64,000 nt of DNA from Andreesenia angusta. Lineage in GTDB: Bacteria > Bacillota > Clostridia > Tissierellales > Gottschalkiaceae. The position numbers were made by a program, and so were the translations under genes. The stretch lies in NCBI GenBank assembly GCA_030537835.1, contig JAUNVB010000005.1, forward strand, positions 1 through 64,000, in the 5' to 3' direction. The notes under the pieces were generated by a model that saw nothing but the letters and a program-made list of their open reading frames with translations, searched no databases and was not told where the DNA came from. The stretch's first letter is position 1, and each line of letters opens with the position of its first letter. Positions 45,607-55,277 of this stretch are shown in pieces.

Positions 45607-45878
45607 CTCTTATTTTCTTCTGATTCTCTATATACTACTATCTTATTTCCTAGCGATTGAACATATTCCGCTTCTAATTGATCACATATTTCTGATAGAA
45701 TATCATTTTTATCTTCCATGCAATTATTCAATATTTTAATTTTTACAATTTCTCTAGCCTCTAATAGATCGTCTATCTGATCTAATACTCCAGATTTCAA
45801 TCCAGATTTACCAATTTGTAATGCGGGTTCTATTCCATTGGCTATAGATTTTAAATAGCTCCTTTGCTTTCCTTTCAA
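45588..45878 (-). CDS. yhbY: YhbY/CRS1-type RNA-binding protein
   Basis: 96 residues, a single CRM domain. It begins MKGKQRSYLKSIANGIEPALQIGKSGL and contains VKIKILNN; the usual GxxG loop is not obvious. It ends VVYRESEENKRIELPK. Associates with pre-50S ribosomes in characterised bacteria. Directly after obg, the common Firmicute order. Confidence 0.92.
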   Translation of the reverse strand: MKGKQRSYLKSIANGIEPALQIGKSGLKSGVLDQIDDLLEAREIVKIKILNNCMEDKNDILSEICDQLEAEYVQSLGNKIVVYRESEENKRIELPK

Positions 45879-45892
45879 TTTTAACTTCCTTT

Positions 45893-47170
45893 CTATTCAA
45901 AAAATTCAAACTCATATCCACAGATATTTACAATATCTTCCTCATCTACTCCTAATTCTCTTAACTGATCTATTATTCCCTTCACCCTTAAAACTTCTTG
46001 GAAATGTCTTAGTGAATCGATATCATCAAAATTAGTCGAATCAACTAATTTTTCAATAGGATATCCTTCTACTATATATATTTCTCCTTCTTTTCTTACT
46101 ATGACCTCATTACTCTTTTCTCTTTTTTGATAGACTAATTCTGGAGAAATATCCTCATATAGTTCTTCTCTTTCATAGGTATTTACCATTTCTAATATCT
46201 TATACTCTAATTCTTTTATTCCTTCTTTTGTCACAGCTGAGATTGAAACGATATCATAACCGTATTTTTTTACTTCTTCTTCTAATCGCTCTAAATTCTC
46301 TTCATATCCTGGTATATCAATTTTATTCGCAACTACTAATTGAGGTTTTTCTGAAAGTTTTTCACTATATTTTTTTAATTCCTGATTGATCTTATGAAAA
46401 TCTTCAATCGGATCTCTTCCTTCCTGAGATGATATATCTATTAGATGAACTAAGATTCTTGTTCTCTCTATATGTCTTAAAAATTCATGTCCAAGACCAA
46501 TGCCTTCGCTTGCCCCTTCTATAATTCCCGGGATATCTGCTATTACAAAACTATCACCATCTTCAACCTGTACTACTCCAAGATTTGGACTTAGAGTTGT
46601 AAAATGGTAATTTGCAATCTTAGGCTTTGCATCCGTTATAACGGATAATAGAGTAGATTTACCAACATTAGGAAATCCTATTAAGCCCACATCTGCTAAA
46701 AGCTTTAATTCAAGTATTATATCGACTTCTTCACCATGACCTCCACTCTCAGCAAATCTCGGTGCTTGTCTTATAGAATTGGCAAATTTAGCATTGCCTT
46801 TTCCACCTCTTCCGCCTCTTGCAACAACAACTTCTTCTCCATTCTCTTTTAAATCTGCAATTAATAAATCGGTTTCTACATCTCTTATTACAGTTCCAGG
46901 TGGTACTCTTAAGATTAAATCTTTTCCATTTCTACCATATTGCTTCTTATTCTTTCCATTCTCTCCTGGCTCTGCTTTATAATGTCTTTTATATTTAAAA
47001 TCCATTAAGGTTCTAAGTCCTTCATCGACTTTTAAAATTACAGAACCTCCATTTCCCCCATCACCACCGGCAGGTCCTCCTGAGGGTTCATATTTCTCAC
47101 GTCTCCAGGCAACTGCTCCATTTCCTCCATTGCCTGCCTTAACATTGATCTTTGCTTTATCTATAAACAT
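45893..47170 (-). CDS. obg: GTPase Obg/CgtA
   Basis: 425 residues. Glycine-rich Obg fold at the N-terminus (MFIDKAKINVKAGNGGNGAVAWRREKY), G domain with GFPNVGKSTLL, DIPGIIEGA and NKIDIPG, and a C-terminal OCT domain (DEEDIVNICGYEFEFFE). Acts in 50S assembly and stress control. Follows rpmA after a terminator. Confidence 0.97.
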   Translation of the reverse strand: MFIDKAKINVKAGNGGNGAVAWRREKYEPSGGPAGGDGGNGGSVILKVDEGLRTLMDFKYKRHYKAEPGENGKNKKQYGRNGKDLILRVPPGTVIRDVETDLLIADLKENGEEVVVARGGRGGKGNAKFANSIRQAPRFAESGGHGEEVDIILELKLLADVGLIGFPNVGKSTLLSVITDAKPKIANYHFTTLSPNLGVVQVEDGDSFVIADIPGIIEGASEGIGLGHEFLRHIERTRILVHLIDISSQEGRDPIEDFHKINQELKKYSEKLSEKPQLVVANKIDIPGYEENLERLEEEVKKYGYDIVSISAVTKEGIKELEYKILEMVNTYEREELYEDISPELVYQKREKSNEVIVRKEGEIYIVEGYPIEKLVDSTNFDDIDSLRHFQEVLRVKGIIDQLRELGVDEEDIVNICGYEFEFFE

Positions 47171-47242
47171 AATATCTCCTTCTTCAATACAGAATGATTC
47201 TGTAATCGTATTTTTATAAGTGATATATCGAGAAAATAAAAA

Positions 47243-47269
47243 AAGCCTACTTATTAAATAAATAGGCTT
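47243..47269 (-). terminator. Terminator after rpmA
   Basis: On the minus strand AAGCCTATTTATT and AATAAGTAGGCTT form a 13-bp stem (one G-U) followed by TTTTTTTA. It separates rplU-prp-rpmA from obg. Confidence 0.8.
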
Positions 47270-47274
47270 GTCTT

Positions 47275-47565
47275 TTATGATAAAGCTTCTGCTGCATATA
47301 TACTAACTTGTTTTTTAGCTCTACCTTTTCTTTCAAATTTAACGATACCATCAACTTTTGCAAAAAGAGTATCATCAGAACCTCTTCCAACATTAGCTCC
47401 TGGATGAATCTTAGTACCTCTTTGTCTAACTAAGATATTTCCAGCTAAAACGAATTGTCCGTCTGCTCTTTTCACACCAAGTCTCTTCGCTTCACTATCA
47501 CGTCCGTTTTTTGTACTACCTACTCCTTTTTTAGAAGCAAATAATTGTAAATTCATCTTTAGCAT
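47275..47565 (-). CDS. rpmA: 50S ribosomal protein L27
   Basis: 96 residues. The N-terminal extension [10 protein letters not shown] before [14 protein letters not shown] is the Firmicute type removed by the Prp protease, whose gene lies next to it. [27 protein letters not shown] is standard L27. Its start overlaps the prp stop. Confidence 0.97.
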   Translation of the reverse strand: MLKMNLQLFASKKGVGSTKNGRDSEAKRLGVKRADGQFVLAGNILVRQRGTKIHPGANVGRGSDDTLFAKVDGIVKFERKGRAKKQVSIYAAEALS

Positions 47566-47909
47566 TATAAATCCACCTCCTCAATATTAAGAGTAATATG
47601 ATCTGGATATCCTTCTAAAAGACTTTTAAAGCCTGTTAACATAGTATTCATAACTATCTCAGAGCATTCCATCTTCTCCTTAGGTAAATCAAAATTTAAA
47701 CATACCCCTAGATATCCATCTTCTATTTTGAAATTTATATCTTCACTTTTGATTTTACAAACTTCATTCAAGGACAGTATAACCGTCTGGGATATAAAGG
47801 ATATTGCTGAGCAGAGTATATCATAACCCTCTTCTCCATATCCAGTATGTCCACTTATCGTATAAGATACTATATAACCATCGTTCTTTACAATTTTTAT
47901 TTCAGTCAT
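47565..47909 (-). CDS. prp: Ribosomal-processing cysteine protease Prp
   Basis: 114 residues. The catalytic His and Cys are in [21 protein letters not shown]. Characterised homologues cleave the L27 N-terminal extension, which is present in the next gene. Sits between rplU (4-nt gap) and rpmA. Confidence 0.95.
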   Translation of the reverse strand: MTEIKIVKNDGYIVSYTISGHTGYGEEGYDILCSAISFISQTVILSLNEVCKIKSEDINFKIEDGYLGVCLNFDLPKEKMECSEIVMNTMLTGFKSLLEGYPDHITLNIEEVDL

Positions 47910-47913
47910 CAGA

Positions 47914-48225
47914 TTAGCCGTTTATGCTATTTATCTTTATTTTTGTAAATGGTTGACGATGTCCTTGCTTTCTTCTATAGTCTTTTTTAGCTTTAAATTT
48001 ATAAACTATTATCTTTTTTGCTTTTCCTTGTTCTTCTATACTAGCGCTAACTTTTGCTCCATCTAGATAAGGCTTTCCAACTTTAACATCACTATCATCT
48101 GATATTAAAAGTACTTTATCTAGTTCTACAGAATCTCCAGTTTCACCTTCTAGCTTTTCAACGAAAAGTACATCTCCTTCTGAAACTCTATATTGTTTTC
48201 CACCTGTTTCTACAACTGCGTACAT
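47914..48225 (-). CDS. rplU: 50S ribosomal protein L21
   Basis: 103 residues: [18 protein letters not shown] at the start and [21 protein letters not shown] at the end, both diagnostic. First gene of rplU-prp-rpmA; controlled by the L21 leader just upstream. Confidence 0.98.
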   Translation of the reverse strand: MYAVVETGGKQYRVSEGDVLFVEKLEGETGDSVELDKVLLISDDSDVKVGKPYLDGAKVSASIEEQGKAKKIIVYKFKAKKDYRRKQGHRQPFTKIKINSING

Positions 48226-48239
48226 CTACTGCACCTCCT

Positions 48240-48305
48240 CTATCCAGTCTCGCCAAATTAGGCACTCTTGCGAGTTTTATGCCATCTTTGCGCGGCTACC
48301 TACAT
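48240..48305 (-). ncRNA. L21 leader (ribosomal protein autoregulatory element)
   Basis: The minus strand reads GTAGCCGCGCAAAGATGGC, AACTCGCAAGAGTGCC and TTTGGCGAGACTGG between the rplU promoter and ribosome binding site. This conserved GC-rich block, in a very AT-rich region, matches the Firmicute L21 leader as I know it, with a hairpin built on CTCGCAAGAG. Confidence 0.88.
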
Positions 48306-48311
48306 TAGAAT

Positions 48312-48340
48312 ATTTTACCAGTCTATTATTACTTTGTCAA
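48312..48340 (-). promoter_or_regulatory. rplU promoter
   Basis: On the minus strand TTGACA (48335-48340), 17-bp spacer, TAAAAT (48312-48317). The L21 leader begins about 7 bp downstream. Confidence 0.85.
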
Positions 48341-48362
48341 TATTTATATTAATTTTTTATAC

Positions 48363-49862
48363 CTACTCTATAGATTTTAAATAATTATTTACGAATGATT
48401 TAGAACCCATTCTTAAGATCTTAATATCACCATAGTCGATATTATTATTTCCCTTTAATATCATCTCTAGATCATAATATTTTTTTATCTCATCATAAAA
48501 ATCCAAATAGTTTTCATCAATGTAATCTATTATTGTAGAATTTACCTCTATTGCTATACTCTTAGCAGATGTATTTTTAAAAACTCTTTTAGCTTCATTC
48601 TGAAGTTTATGGATTACAGTATATTCTGAATCGACTCTCCCTCTTCCACCACATACAGGGCATTTCTTAAGCATTCTAGTAGTAAGTCTACCTATAGTCT
48701 TCTTTCTAGTCATCTCTACTAAGCCTAATTTAGTCATACCAAGAACAGTCGTCTTATTAACATCCTTTTTTAACTCTTCTTTTAATATATTTAAAATCTC
48801 TTCAATATCTTGTCTTCTCTTCATATCTATAAAATCTATTATTATTATTCCACCTATATTTCTCAACCTGAGTTGTTTTGCAATCTCTCTAGAGGCTTCC
48901 TTATTGACTTTTAAGACTGTTTCTTCTAATGAATTCTTCCCTATGAATTTTCCAGAATTCACATCGATTACCGTCAATGCTTCAGTCTCATCGATTACTA
49001 TCGAAGCACCACAATCTAATTTCACTTCTTTTTGAATGGCTTCTTCTATCATTTTTTCTATGCCAAGATATCCAAATATATCATGACTCTTATCAAAGAA
49101 TTTTAATTTCTCTATATTGTCTTCCGATATATTTTTAAATATCTTTAATAGCTCTTCATATACTTCTCTATCATTGACAATAATCTCATCAATATCATCT
49201 TTTAAATAGTCTTTTACTATCTTTTGAACAATATCTAATCTAGATATAAGTTCTGGCGCTTTAGCAATTCTCGCCTTAGTCTTTATCTTTTCTAATTTAT
49301 TTACAAGATAATTTATATCTAAAATTATATTATCCTCTGTTTCATCCTCACTTATAGTTCTCAGAATAATTCCTATCCCTTCTGGAAGACATTTCTTAGC
49401 TATATTCTTAACTCTTTTTCTCTTATTCTTATCTACTATTTTTTTAGAAACATATATATATTTAGTATTATCTATTATTGCTGCATATTTACCTGTAATA
49501 CTCAATTGAGTCGTTACTTTTGCACCTTTTGAATTAAATGCTTCTTTATCTACTTGAACTAAGATATCTTGACCAGGCTTTAAAACATCTCTTATATTAT
49601 AATCAGATATATTAAATTCATCAGACTCGACTATGTATCTAGGAAGAGCATCTCTAAGATGAAGAAATGCATTCTTCTTTAGACCTATATCTATGAATGC
49701 AGCTTGCATTCCTTGTAATACATTCACGACTTTTCCTAGATATATATTTCCTCTTATGCGCTCATCATCTATCCTATCTAGATAGATATCTACTAACTCA
49801 TCATCTTCTAATACCGCAATTCTATTCTCTCTAATATTTGAATCTACTACTATCTTATTCAT
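48363..49862 (-). CDS. rng: Ribonuclease G/E family endoribonuclease
   Basis: 499 residues, RNase G size. S1 RNA-binding domain near residues 35-120 (GNIYLGKVVNVLQGMQAAFIDIG), catalytic Asp residues in TVIDVNSGKF and IIIDFIDMK, and the zinc-link CPVCGGRGRV. Degrades and processes rRNA and mRNA. Lies after the radical-SAM genes TIGR03960/TIGR03936, a usual Clostridia cluster. Confidence 0.95.
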   Translation of the reverse strand: MNKIVVDSNIRENRIAVLEDDELVDIYLDRIDDERIRGNIYLGKVVNVLQGMQAAFIDIGLKKNAFLHLRDALPRYIVESDEFNISDYNIRDVLKPGQDILVQVDKEAFNSKGAKVTTQLSITGKYAAIIDNTKYIYVSKKIVDKNKRKRVKNIAKKCLPEGIGIILRTISEDETEDNIILDINYLVNKLEKIKTKARIAKAPELISRLDIVQKIVKDYLKDDIDEIIVNDREVYEELLKIFKNISEDNIEKLKFFDKSHDIFGYLGIEKMIEEAIQKEVKLDCGASIVIDETEALTVIDVNSGKFIGKNSLEETVLKVNKEASREIAKQLRLRNIGGIIIIDFIDMKRRQDIEEILNILKEELKKDVNKTTVLGMTKLGLVEMTRKKTIGRLTTRMLKKCPVCGGRGRVDSEYTVIHKLQNEAKRVFKNTSAKSIAIEVNSTIIDYIDENYLDFYDEIKKYYDLEMILKGNNNIDYGDIKILRMGSKSFVNNYLKSIE

Positions 49863-49884
49863 AGAAATTCAATATCCTCTCCAT

Positions 49885-50598
49885 CTACTCTATAGATTTT
49901 ATTGGTGTTTTTAAAACACCATCATCCTCTATCAACAATTCTCTTCTATATATTCTTGGAAATTCTGAAATAAATTTTAGACTGCTAATCTCTTCTATTT
50001 TCTTTAAGACTATTTCTGGCTTCAAATTTCCATTGCTTCCAGTCTTTAAAAACATATTCAGTACTAACTTTCTACCCTCTAACGATTTTATCTGTATATT
50101 ATTGATCAAATCTCTAATATTTATCTCTCTTTTTACTATTTTTTTCTTCTTCTTTTTCTCTCTTATATCGATAATCTCTTCTTGATTTAAGAATTTCTCT
50201 ATTTCTCTTTCAATCTCATCTCTTTCCATTTCTTTCTCTAATTCAACTTCTATATCGTATATTCCCCATTCTATTAAAGACATTATCGCTGGGCTGTCTT
50301 TTCTATCTATTATTCCTAATATTTTTATACCTTCTGGAAGATTAGAATTGAGTTTTTCCCTTAATTCGTCTATTCCAATATCCTGATCTAATTCTATATC
50401 CATATATTCTGAATAACTCTCAACACCTAATGCTAAGGCTGTTGCAAAAGCTATTTTAGGTTGTGGATTAAATCCTTCAGTGTATTTTAATTTAATTCCT
50501 ATTCTTCGAAATATTCTTTGGAATAATCTCATTAAATCGAGATGAGAAATATATACCATATAATCTGTCTTGCTAAATTTTAATCTTAATTTCTTCAT
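49885..50598 (-). CDS. TIGR03936-type radical-SAM-linked protein (DUF2344)
   Basis: 237 residues from ATG 50598, which has GGAGGG upstream. The N-terminus KKLRLKFSKTDYMVYISHLDLMRLFQRIFRR and GFNPQPKIAFATALALGVES are the DUF2344 signature. Always found beside the radical SAM protein encoded upstream; the joint function is unknown to me. A Lys-rich patch (EKKKKKKIVKRE) is present. Confidence 0.9.
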   Translation of the reverse strand: MKKLRLKFSKTDYMVYISHLDLMRLFQRIFRRIGIKLKYTEGFNPQPKIAFATALALGVESYSEYMDIELDQDIGIDELREKLNSNLPEGIKILGIIDRKDSPAIMSLIEWGIYDIEVELEKEMERDEIEREIEKFLNQEEIIDIREKKKKKKIVKREINIRDLINNIQIKSLEGRKLVLNMFLKTGSNGNLKPEIVLKKIEEISSLKFISEFPRIYRRELLIEDDGVLKTPIKSIE

Positions 50599-50612
50599 AT
50601 ATTTCCCTCCTA

Positions 50613-52445
50613 TTAACAATAATCTCCACTAAATTCCTTATTCACTCCACAATTTATACAGCCTTGTCTACAATCATTAGATAGTCTTCCTTCAACCGCT
50701 CTTTCCCATTCTCTTTTTAGAAATTCTTTTGAAACTCCTACATCTACAAAATCCCAAGGCATTATTTCATCGAAATCTCTTGTTCTATTAGCATAGAAAT
50801 GAGGATCTATATCTAATTCATCGAATGCTTCCATCCATTTATCGTAATCGAAATAATCGCTCCAGCCATCAAATTTACACCCTTTTTCAAAGGCTCTTAT
50901 TATAATTTCTCCTATTTTTCTATCTCCTCTAGCTATTACAGCCTCAAGAAAACTCAATTTACCATCATGGCTATTGTATTTTATTTTTCTATCTCTTATA
51001 TTGTCTTTTAATAATTTAATCTTTCTATCAAATTCTTCAATACTATCCTGTCCAAACCACTGAAAAGGAGTGAATGGCTTAGGTACAAAGCATGAACTAC
51101 TCAGATTTATATTTAAATTGCCTTTTATCTCCTCTTTAGGTCTATCAAAAAACTCTTTTCTAACTTTATAGCCGAGTTCTTTTATTCCAAGGACATCTTC
51201 ATCCGTTTCTGTAGGAAGTCCTATCATAAAGTATAATTTGACTGATGACCAACCTCTGCTAAATGCTTTTCTAACAGAATTTATTAAATCCTCTTCTTCT
51301 ATTCCTTTATTTATAACGTCTCTGAGTCTTTGACTCCCAGCTTCTGGTGCAAATGTCAAACCGGTTTTTCTGACTTTCTGTATTTCTTCTATCATTTCAA
51401 TTGGAAATTTATCTAGTCTCAATGATGGCAGAGAGATCGATATTTTTTCTTCTTCAAACTCATCCATCATAGCAGAGACCAAGCTCTCTATCTCTGGATA
51501 ATCGCTCGTACTGAGTGATGATAGTGATATCTCCTCATACCCTGTTGAATCTATTAATTTTCTAGCTAATTCTGATATCCTTTCTATAGATCTATTTCTA
51601 ACTGGTCTATATATAGTTCCTGCTTGACAGAATCTACATCCTCTTGTACAGCCTCTAAAAATCTCTATCATTATTCTATCATGCACTGTTTTTATATATG
51701 GAACTAAAAATTTATCTGGAAAATATGATTTATCGAAATCTTCAACTATCCTCTTCTTAATAGTCGATGGAAATTCATCAGAAATTGGACTAAAATCCTT
51801 TATAGTCCCATCTTCATTATATACTGTATTGTAAAATTTAGGTACATAGATACCTTCTATCTTTGCTACTTCTCTTAAGAACTCGTCTCTTGAACTATCT
51901 CTCATTTTCTTATAGAGTTCTATTATCTCAATATTTACCTCTTCACCTTCTCCCATTATGAAAAAATCTATAATATTAGCTAATGGTTCAGGATTATAAG
52001 CACAGGGCCCTCCAGCAATTATAAAGGGGTCTTCTTCTCTTCTCTGATTAGATCTCAATGGTATATTAGCTAAATCTAATATATTGAGTATATTAGTATA
52101 GCTCATCTCATATTGAAGTGTAAAACCTATGAAATCAAATTTTGAAATTGGATCTTTGCTCTCTAATGCATATATTTCCATTTTCTTCTCTCTCAATACT
52201 TCCTCCATATCGACCCAAGGTGAATAGACTCTTTCGCAATAAACATCTTCTATCTCATTCATAAGATTATATAATAGATGTCCCCCTAAATGAGACATAC
52301 CAACATCGTATATATCTGGAAAAGCAAAGGCAAATCTTATAGTATTTTCATCTATATCTTTCTTTATAATATTCAATTCATTCCCTATATACCTACTAGG
52401 TTTCTCTACTCTTAATAGTATATCCCTCAAATCCATATCGTTCAT
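50613..52445 (-). CDS. TIGR03960-family radical SAM protein
   Basis: 610 residues. Has a B12-binding-like N-terminal region (IRFAFAFPDIYDVGMSHLGG), then the radical SAM core with EIFRGCTRGCRFCQAGTIYRP (CxxxCxxC) and FAPEAGSQRLRDVINKG, and a C-terminal Cys cluster (CRQGCINCGVNKEFSGDYC). Substrate not known; partners with the DUF2344 protein downstream, perhaps in RNA or cofactor modification near RNase G. Confidence 0.92.
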   Translation of the reverse strand: MNDMDLRDILLRVEKPSRYIGNELNIIKKDIDENTIRFAFAFPDIYDVGMSHLGGHLLYNLMNEIEDVYCERVYSPWVDMEEVLREKKMEIYALESKDPISKFDFIGFTLQYEMSYTNILNILDLANIPLRSNQRREEDPFIIAGGPCAYNPEPLANIIDFFIMGEGEEVNIEIIELYKKMRDSSRDEFLREVAKIEGIYVPKFYNTVYNEDGTIKDFSPISDEFPSTIKKRIVEDFDKSYFPDKFLVPYIKTVHDRIMIEIFRGCTRGCRFCQAGTIYRPVRNRSIERISELARKLIDSTGYEEISLSSLSTSDYPEIESLVSAMMDEFEEEKISISLPSLRLDKFPIEMIEEIQKVRKTGLTFAPEAGSQRLRDVINKGIEEEDLINSVRKAFSRGWSSVKLYFMIGLPTETDEDVLGIKELGYKVRKEFFDRPKEEIKGNLNINLSSSCFVPKPFTPFQWFGQDSIEEFDRKIKLLKDNIRDRKIKYNSHDGKLSFLEAVIARGDRKIGEIIIRAFEKGCKFDGWSDYFDYDKWMEAFDELDIDPHFYANRTRDFDEIMPWDFVDVGVSKEFLKREWERAVEGRLSNDCRQGCINCGVNKEFSGDYC

Positions 52446-52525
52446 AGCCTCAATCCTTCTCTATTAATTTTCTATAATATTTTATCATTTATTTATTTTA
52501 TATACAAAGATTAAATAAAGAGAAA

Positions 52526-52547
52526 AGCAGGATATTAATATCCTGCT
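52526..52547 (-). terminator. Terminator after minE
   Basis: AGCAGGATATT and its exact complement form a 22-bp palindrome just after the minE stop. On the minus strand TTTTCTCTTT follows. Confidence 0.8.
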
Positions 52548-52551
52548 AAGT

Positions 52552-52833
52552 CTATTCTTCTATATTCTTTTTAATCTTCTTTATAGGTATATTGGCTACT
52601 ACCTGAGTTATAGGAGCACTTTCCATATCTTTCTTAGTTCTATTTACTTCTAATTCCACAGCTTCAAAATCTACTTCGGCATATTTTGAAATAGCCTCTA
52701 TTATATCAGCTTTCATATTTTCTAATAGGATTGGAGAAACTTTATTTCTATCTTGAACTAGAACAAGCTTCAGTCTTTCCTTTGCAACATTCTTACTTTT
52801 TTTATTCCTTCCAAATATCTTAAAGATTTCCAC
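52552..52833 (-). CDS. minE: Cell division topological specificity factor MinE
   Basis: 93 residues. VAKERLKLVLVQDRNKVSPILLENMKADIIEAISKYAEVDFEAVELEVNR is the standard MinE core with the MinD-stimulating helix. Releases MinD from the membrane and restricts MinCD to the poles. After minD. Confidence 0.95.
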   Translation of the reverse strand: MEIFKIFGRNKKSKNVAKERLKLVLVQDRNKVSPILLENMKADIIEAISKYAEVDFEAVELEVNRTKKDMESAPITQVVANIPIKKIKKNIEE

Positions 52834-52848
52834 AAAAATTCCCCCTCT

Positions 52849-53640
52849 CTATCTCTTAAAAAACTTTCTGATCTTATCAAATAATCCTTCTTCCTGATTT
52901 AAATCTAATAGAGGAATATCTTCTCCCATTATTCTCTTAACTATATTTCTATAAGCTTTTCCTGCAGTTGAATTTTCCTCTAATACTGCCGGCTCTCCTC
53001 TATTCGTAGATACTACAATCGATTCATCATCAGGTACTACCCCTATTAAATCTATAGCAAGTATTTCAATCATATCTTCGATATTCATCATATCTCCTCT
53101 ATTGACCATATCCTGCTTTATTCTATTTACTATTAGCTTTGGATTATTTAATTCATTAGCTTCTAATAATCCTATAATTCTATCAGCATCTCTTACAGCA
53201 GATACTTCTGGTGTAGTAACAACTATTGCTCTATCTGCTCCTGATATAGCATTTTGGAATCCCTGCTCAATTCCTGCAGGGCAATCTATTATAACATAGT
53301 CATACATTTCTTTTAAATCCTCAATGAGCTTCTTCATCTGCTCTGGTGATACAGCAGTCTTATCCTTAGTTTGAGCTGCTGGTAATAAGTATAAATTATC
53401 GAATCTCTTATCCCTTATAAGTCCTTGCTTCAATTTACAATTACCCTCTACAACATCTACTATATCATAAACTATTCTATTCTCTAATCCCATAACTACA
53501 TCTAAATTTCTCAAGCCTAGATCAGCATCTACTATAGCTATTGACTTTCCTGCCATAGCTATTCCAGTCCCTATATTAGCTGTAGTCGTAGTCTTACCAA
53601 CTCCACCTTTTCCTGAAGTTATTACTATTGCTTCACCCAT
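52849..53640 (-). CDS. minD: Septum site-determining ATPase MinD
   Basis: 263 residues. Deviant Walker A ITSGKGGVGKTTTTANIG, DADLGLRNLD, VIIDCPAGIEQGF, and a C-terminal amphipathic membrane helix (GLFDKIRKFFKR). Recruits MinC to the membrane. Between minC and minE. Confidence 0.97.
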   Translation of the reverse strand: MGEAIVITSGKGGVGKTTTTANIGTGIAMAGKSIAIVDADLGLRNLDVVMGLENRIVYDIVDVVEGNCKLKQGLIRDKRFDNLYLLPAAQTKDKTAVSPEQMKKLIEDLKEMYDYVIIDCPAGIEQGFQNAISGADRAIVVTTPEVSAVRDADRIIGLLEANELNNPKLIVNRIKQDMVNRGDMMNIEDMIEILAIDLIGVVPDDESIVVSTNRGEPAVLEENSTAGKAYRNIVKRIMGEDIPLLDLNQEEGLFDKIRKFFKR

Positions 53641-53657
53641 CGTTTTTCCTCCTATTT

Positions 53658-54353
53658 CTACTTTCTCATAAATTCTTCTATTACAATATTTTCATCGACT
53701 ATTCTGGCAATCTCAGGTGCATTTGAATTATAGTCATAATCATCTGGCTTTCTAGTAATTATATCGGCTATTGCTATCTGATTCGGCTTCAATTTTATGG
53801 CTAGGACATAAGCTTCTTTATCTCCTAATATTCCCGCCTTTAGAACTCCTCTAACAGAACCAAAGACAATTATATTCCCTGTTGCCTCAACTACTCCTCC
53901 AGGATTTACATCTCCTATTATGACTATATTCCCTTCTTGCCTTATTACCTGTCCTGATCTAACAGTCGTCTTTAAGATCAAATTTCTCTCTTGATAAGTA
54001 TCAATATCTTCAATCTCTTCTTCATAAGAGATCTGTTCATTTTCTTCTATTGTATTGCTTTCTATTTCCTCTTCTTCAGCAGGTTCAAAGACTTCATTAT
54101 CTATATCATTAAATATATTATTATCTTTTATAGAGATATTGAATTTACTCCAAAGGAGTTCTTCAATATTCTTCATATCTCTATAGGATAGAGATTCACC
54201 TATTATCTTATTTACTACAGCACCTTCAAAAAATGCTTTAGATGATTCTAGCTTATTCTCTAATTCTCTTAGTACCTGTGAAGCTTCGCTTTTTTTAATA
54301 TATATATTTATAGCTTCATTATCACCTTTTATTTGTATAAGCTTAGACTTCAT
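53658..54353 (-). CDS. minC: Septum site-determining protein MinC
   Basis: 231 residues from ATG 54353 (MKSKLIQIKG), behind GGAGGAG. The N-terminal FtsZ-inhibiting domain is followed by an acidic linker (about 85-125) and the C-terminal beta-helix with TVRSGQVIRQEGNIVIIGDVNPGGVVEATGNIIVFGSVRG. Prevents FtsZ polymerisation away from midcell. First of minCDE. Confidence 0.96.
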   Translation of the reverse strand: MKSKLIQIKGDNEAINIYIKKSEASQVLRELENKLESSKAFFEGAVVNKIIGESLSYRDMKNIEELLWSKFNISIKDNNIFNDIDNEVFEPAEEEEIESNTIEENEQISYEEEIEDIDTYQERNLILKTTVRSGQVIRQEGNIVIIGDVNPGGVVEATGNIIVFGSVRGVLKAGILGDKEAYVLAIKLKPNQIAIADIITRKPDDYDYNSNAPEIARIVDENIVIEEFMRK

Positions 54354-54465
54354 TTCTTCTCCTCCAGAGTTTTTTATATTTAGAAAATCATAGACATATT
54401 CTATTATATAACATTTTCTGCTCAATAGTTAAGTTTATTCTCTATAATTAAGAATTTTTATATAT

Positions 54466-55134
54466 TTAAATCAAATTTTGCTCTTTAAAGCTGAAATAAC
54501 CATTTTCTCCGACTATTATATGATCTAATACTTTAATACCTAAAATATTTCCACATTCTACTAATCTCTCTGTTATGGCGATATCTTCTTTACTAGGATT
54601 AGTATCTCCACTTGGGTGATTATGTACTAATATTATAGATGCACTACTCCTTCTTATTGCATTTTTATATACTTCTCTTGGATGAACAATAGTAGAATTA
54701 AGAGAGCCTATAGAAACTGTATGAATTTCAATTATAAAATTTTTATTATCTAGCATTACTATATTGAAATACTCTCTTTTTAAATATGCCATTTCATTTA
54801 TAAAATAATCTGATAGATCTGTGGGATTCGTTATTTTCATTTTTTTAAATCTTGCAGAATTTGCTCTTCTTCCTAATTCCAATGATGCTATTATCTGAGC
54901 TGCTTTTGCATCTCCAATTCCTTTAACTTCTTTTAATTCTTCTATCGACATATCGGCTATATCTTCTATTCCTTTAGTAGTTTTAGACAATAATCTATTT
55001 GCAAGTCCTATGGCACTGTCTTCTTTCGAGCCTGTTTTAATTATTATTGCTAATAATTCTGCTGCAGATAAAGTTCCTGCTCCATTAGACAGTAGTCTTT
55101 CTCTTGGTCTTTCTGATTCTGGTAAATTTTTCAT
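54466..55134 (-). CDS. radC: RadC-family JAB metalloprotein
   Basis: 222 residues. N-terminal helix-hairpin-helix (GIGDAKAAQIIASLELGRR) and a JAB/MPN domain with HNHPSGDTNPSKED, the metal site. Often called a DNA-repair protein, but its function is unsettled. Commonly upstream of mre/min genes in Firmicutes. Confidence 0.94.
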   Translation of the reverse strand: MKNLPESERPRERLLSNGAGTLSAAELLAIIIKTGSKEDSAIGLANRLLSKTTKGIEDIADMSIEELKEVKGIGDAKAAQIIASLELGRRANSARFKKMKITNPTDLSDYFINEMAYLKREYFNIVMLDNKNFIIEIHTVSIGSLNSTIVHPREVYKNAIRRSSASIILVHNHPSGDTNPSKEDIAITERLVECGNILGIKVLDHIIVGENGYFSFKEQNLI

Positions 55135-55277
55135 ATTATCTCCTCTTCGAATTGAATTTATAATTTGATTTTTTGAAATGAATTTATTATATATGTATTC
55201 TTTATAATATCGTATTAAGTTATTTTTGTCTAATACATGGGTATAACTATAATATTAGAATCGAAAGGATGATTTAA

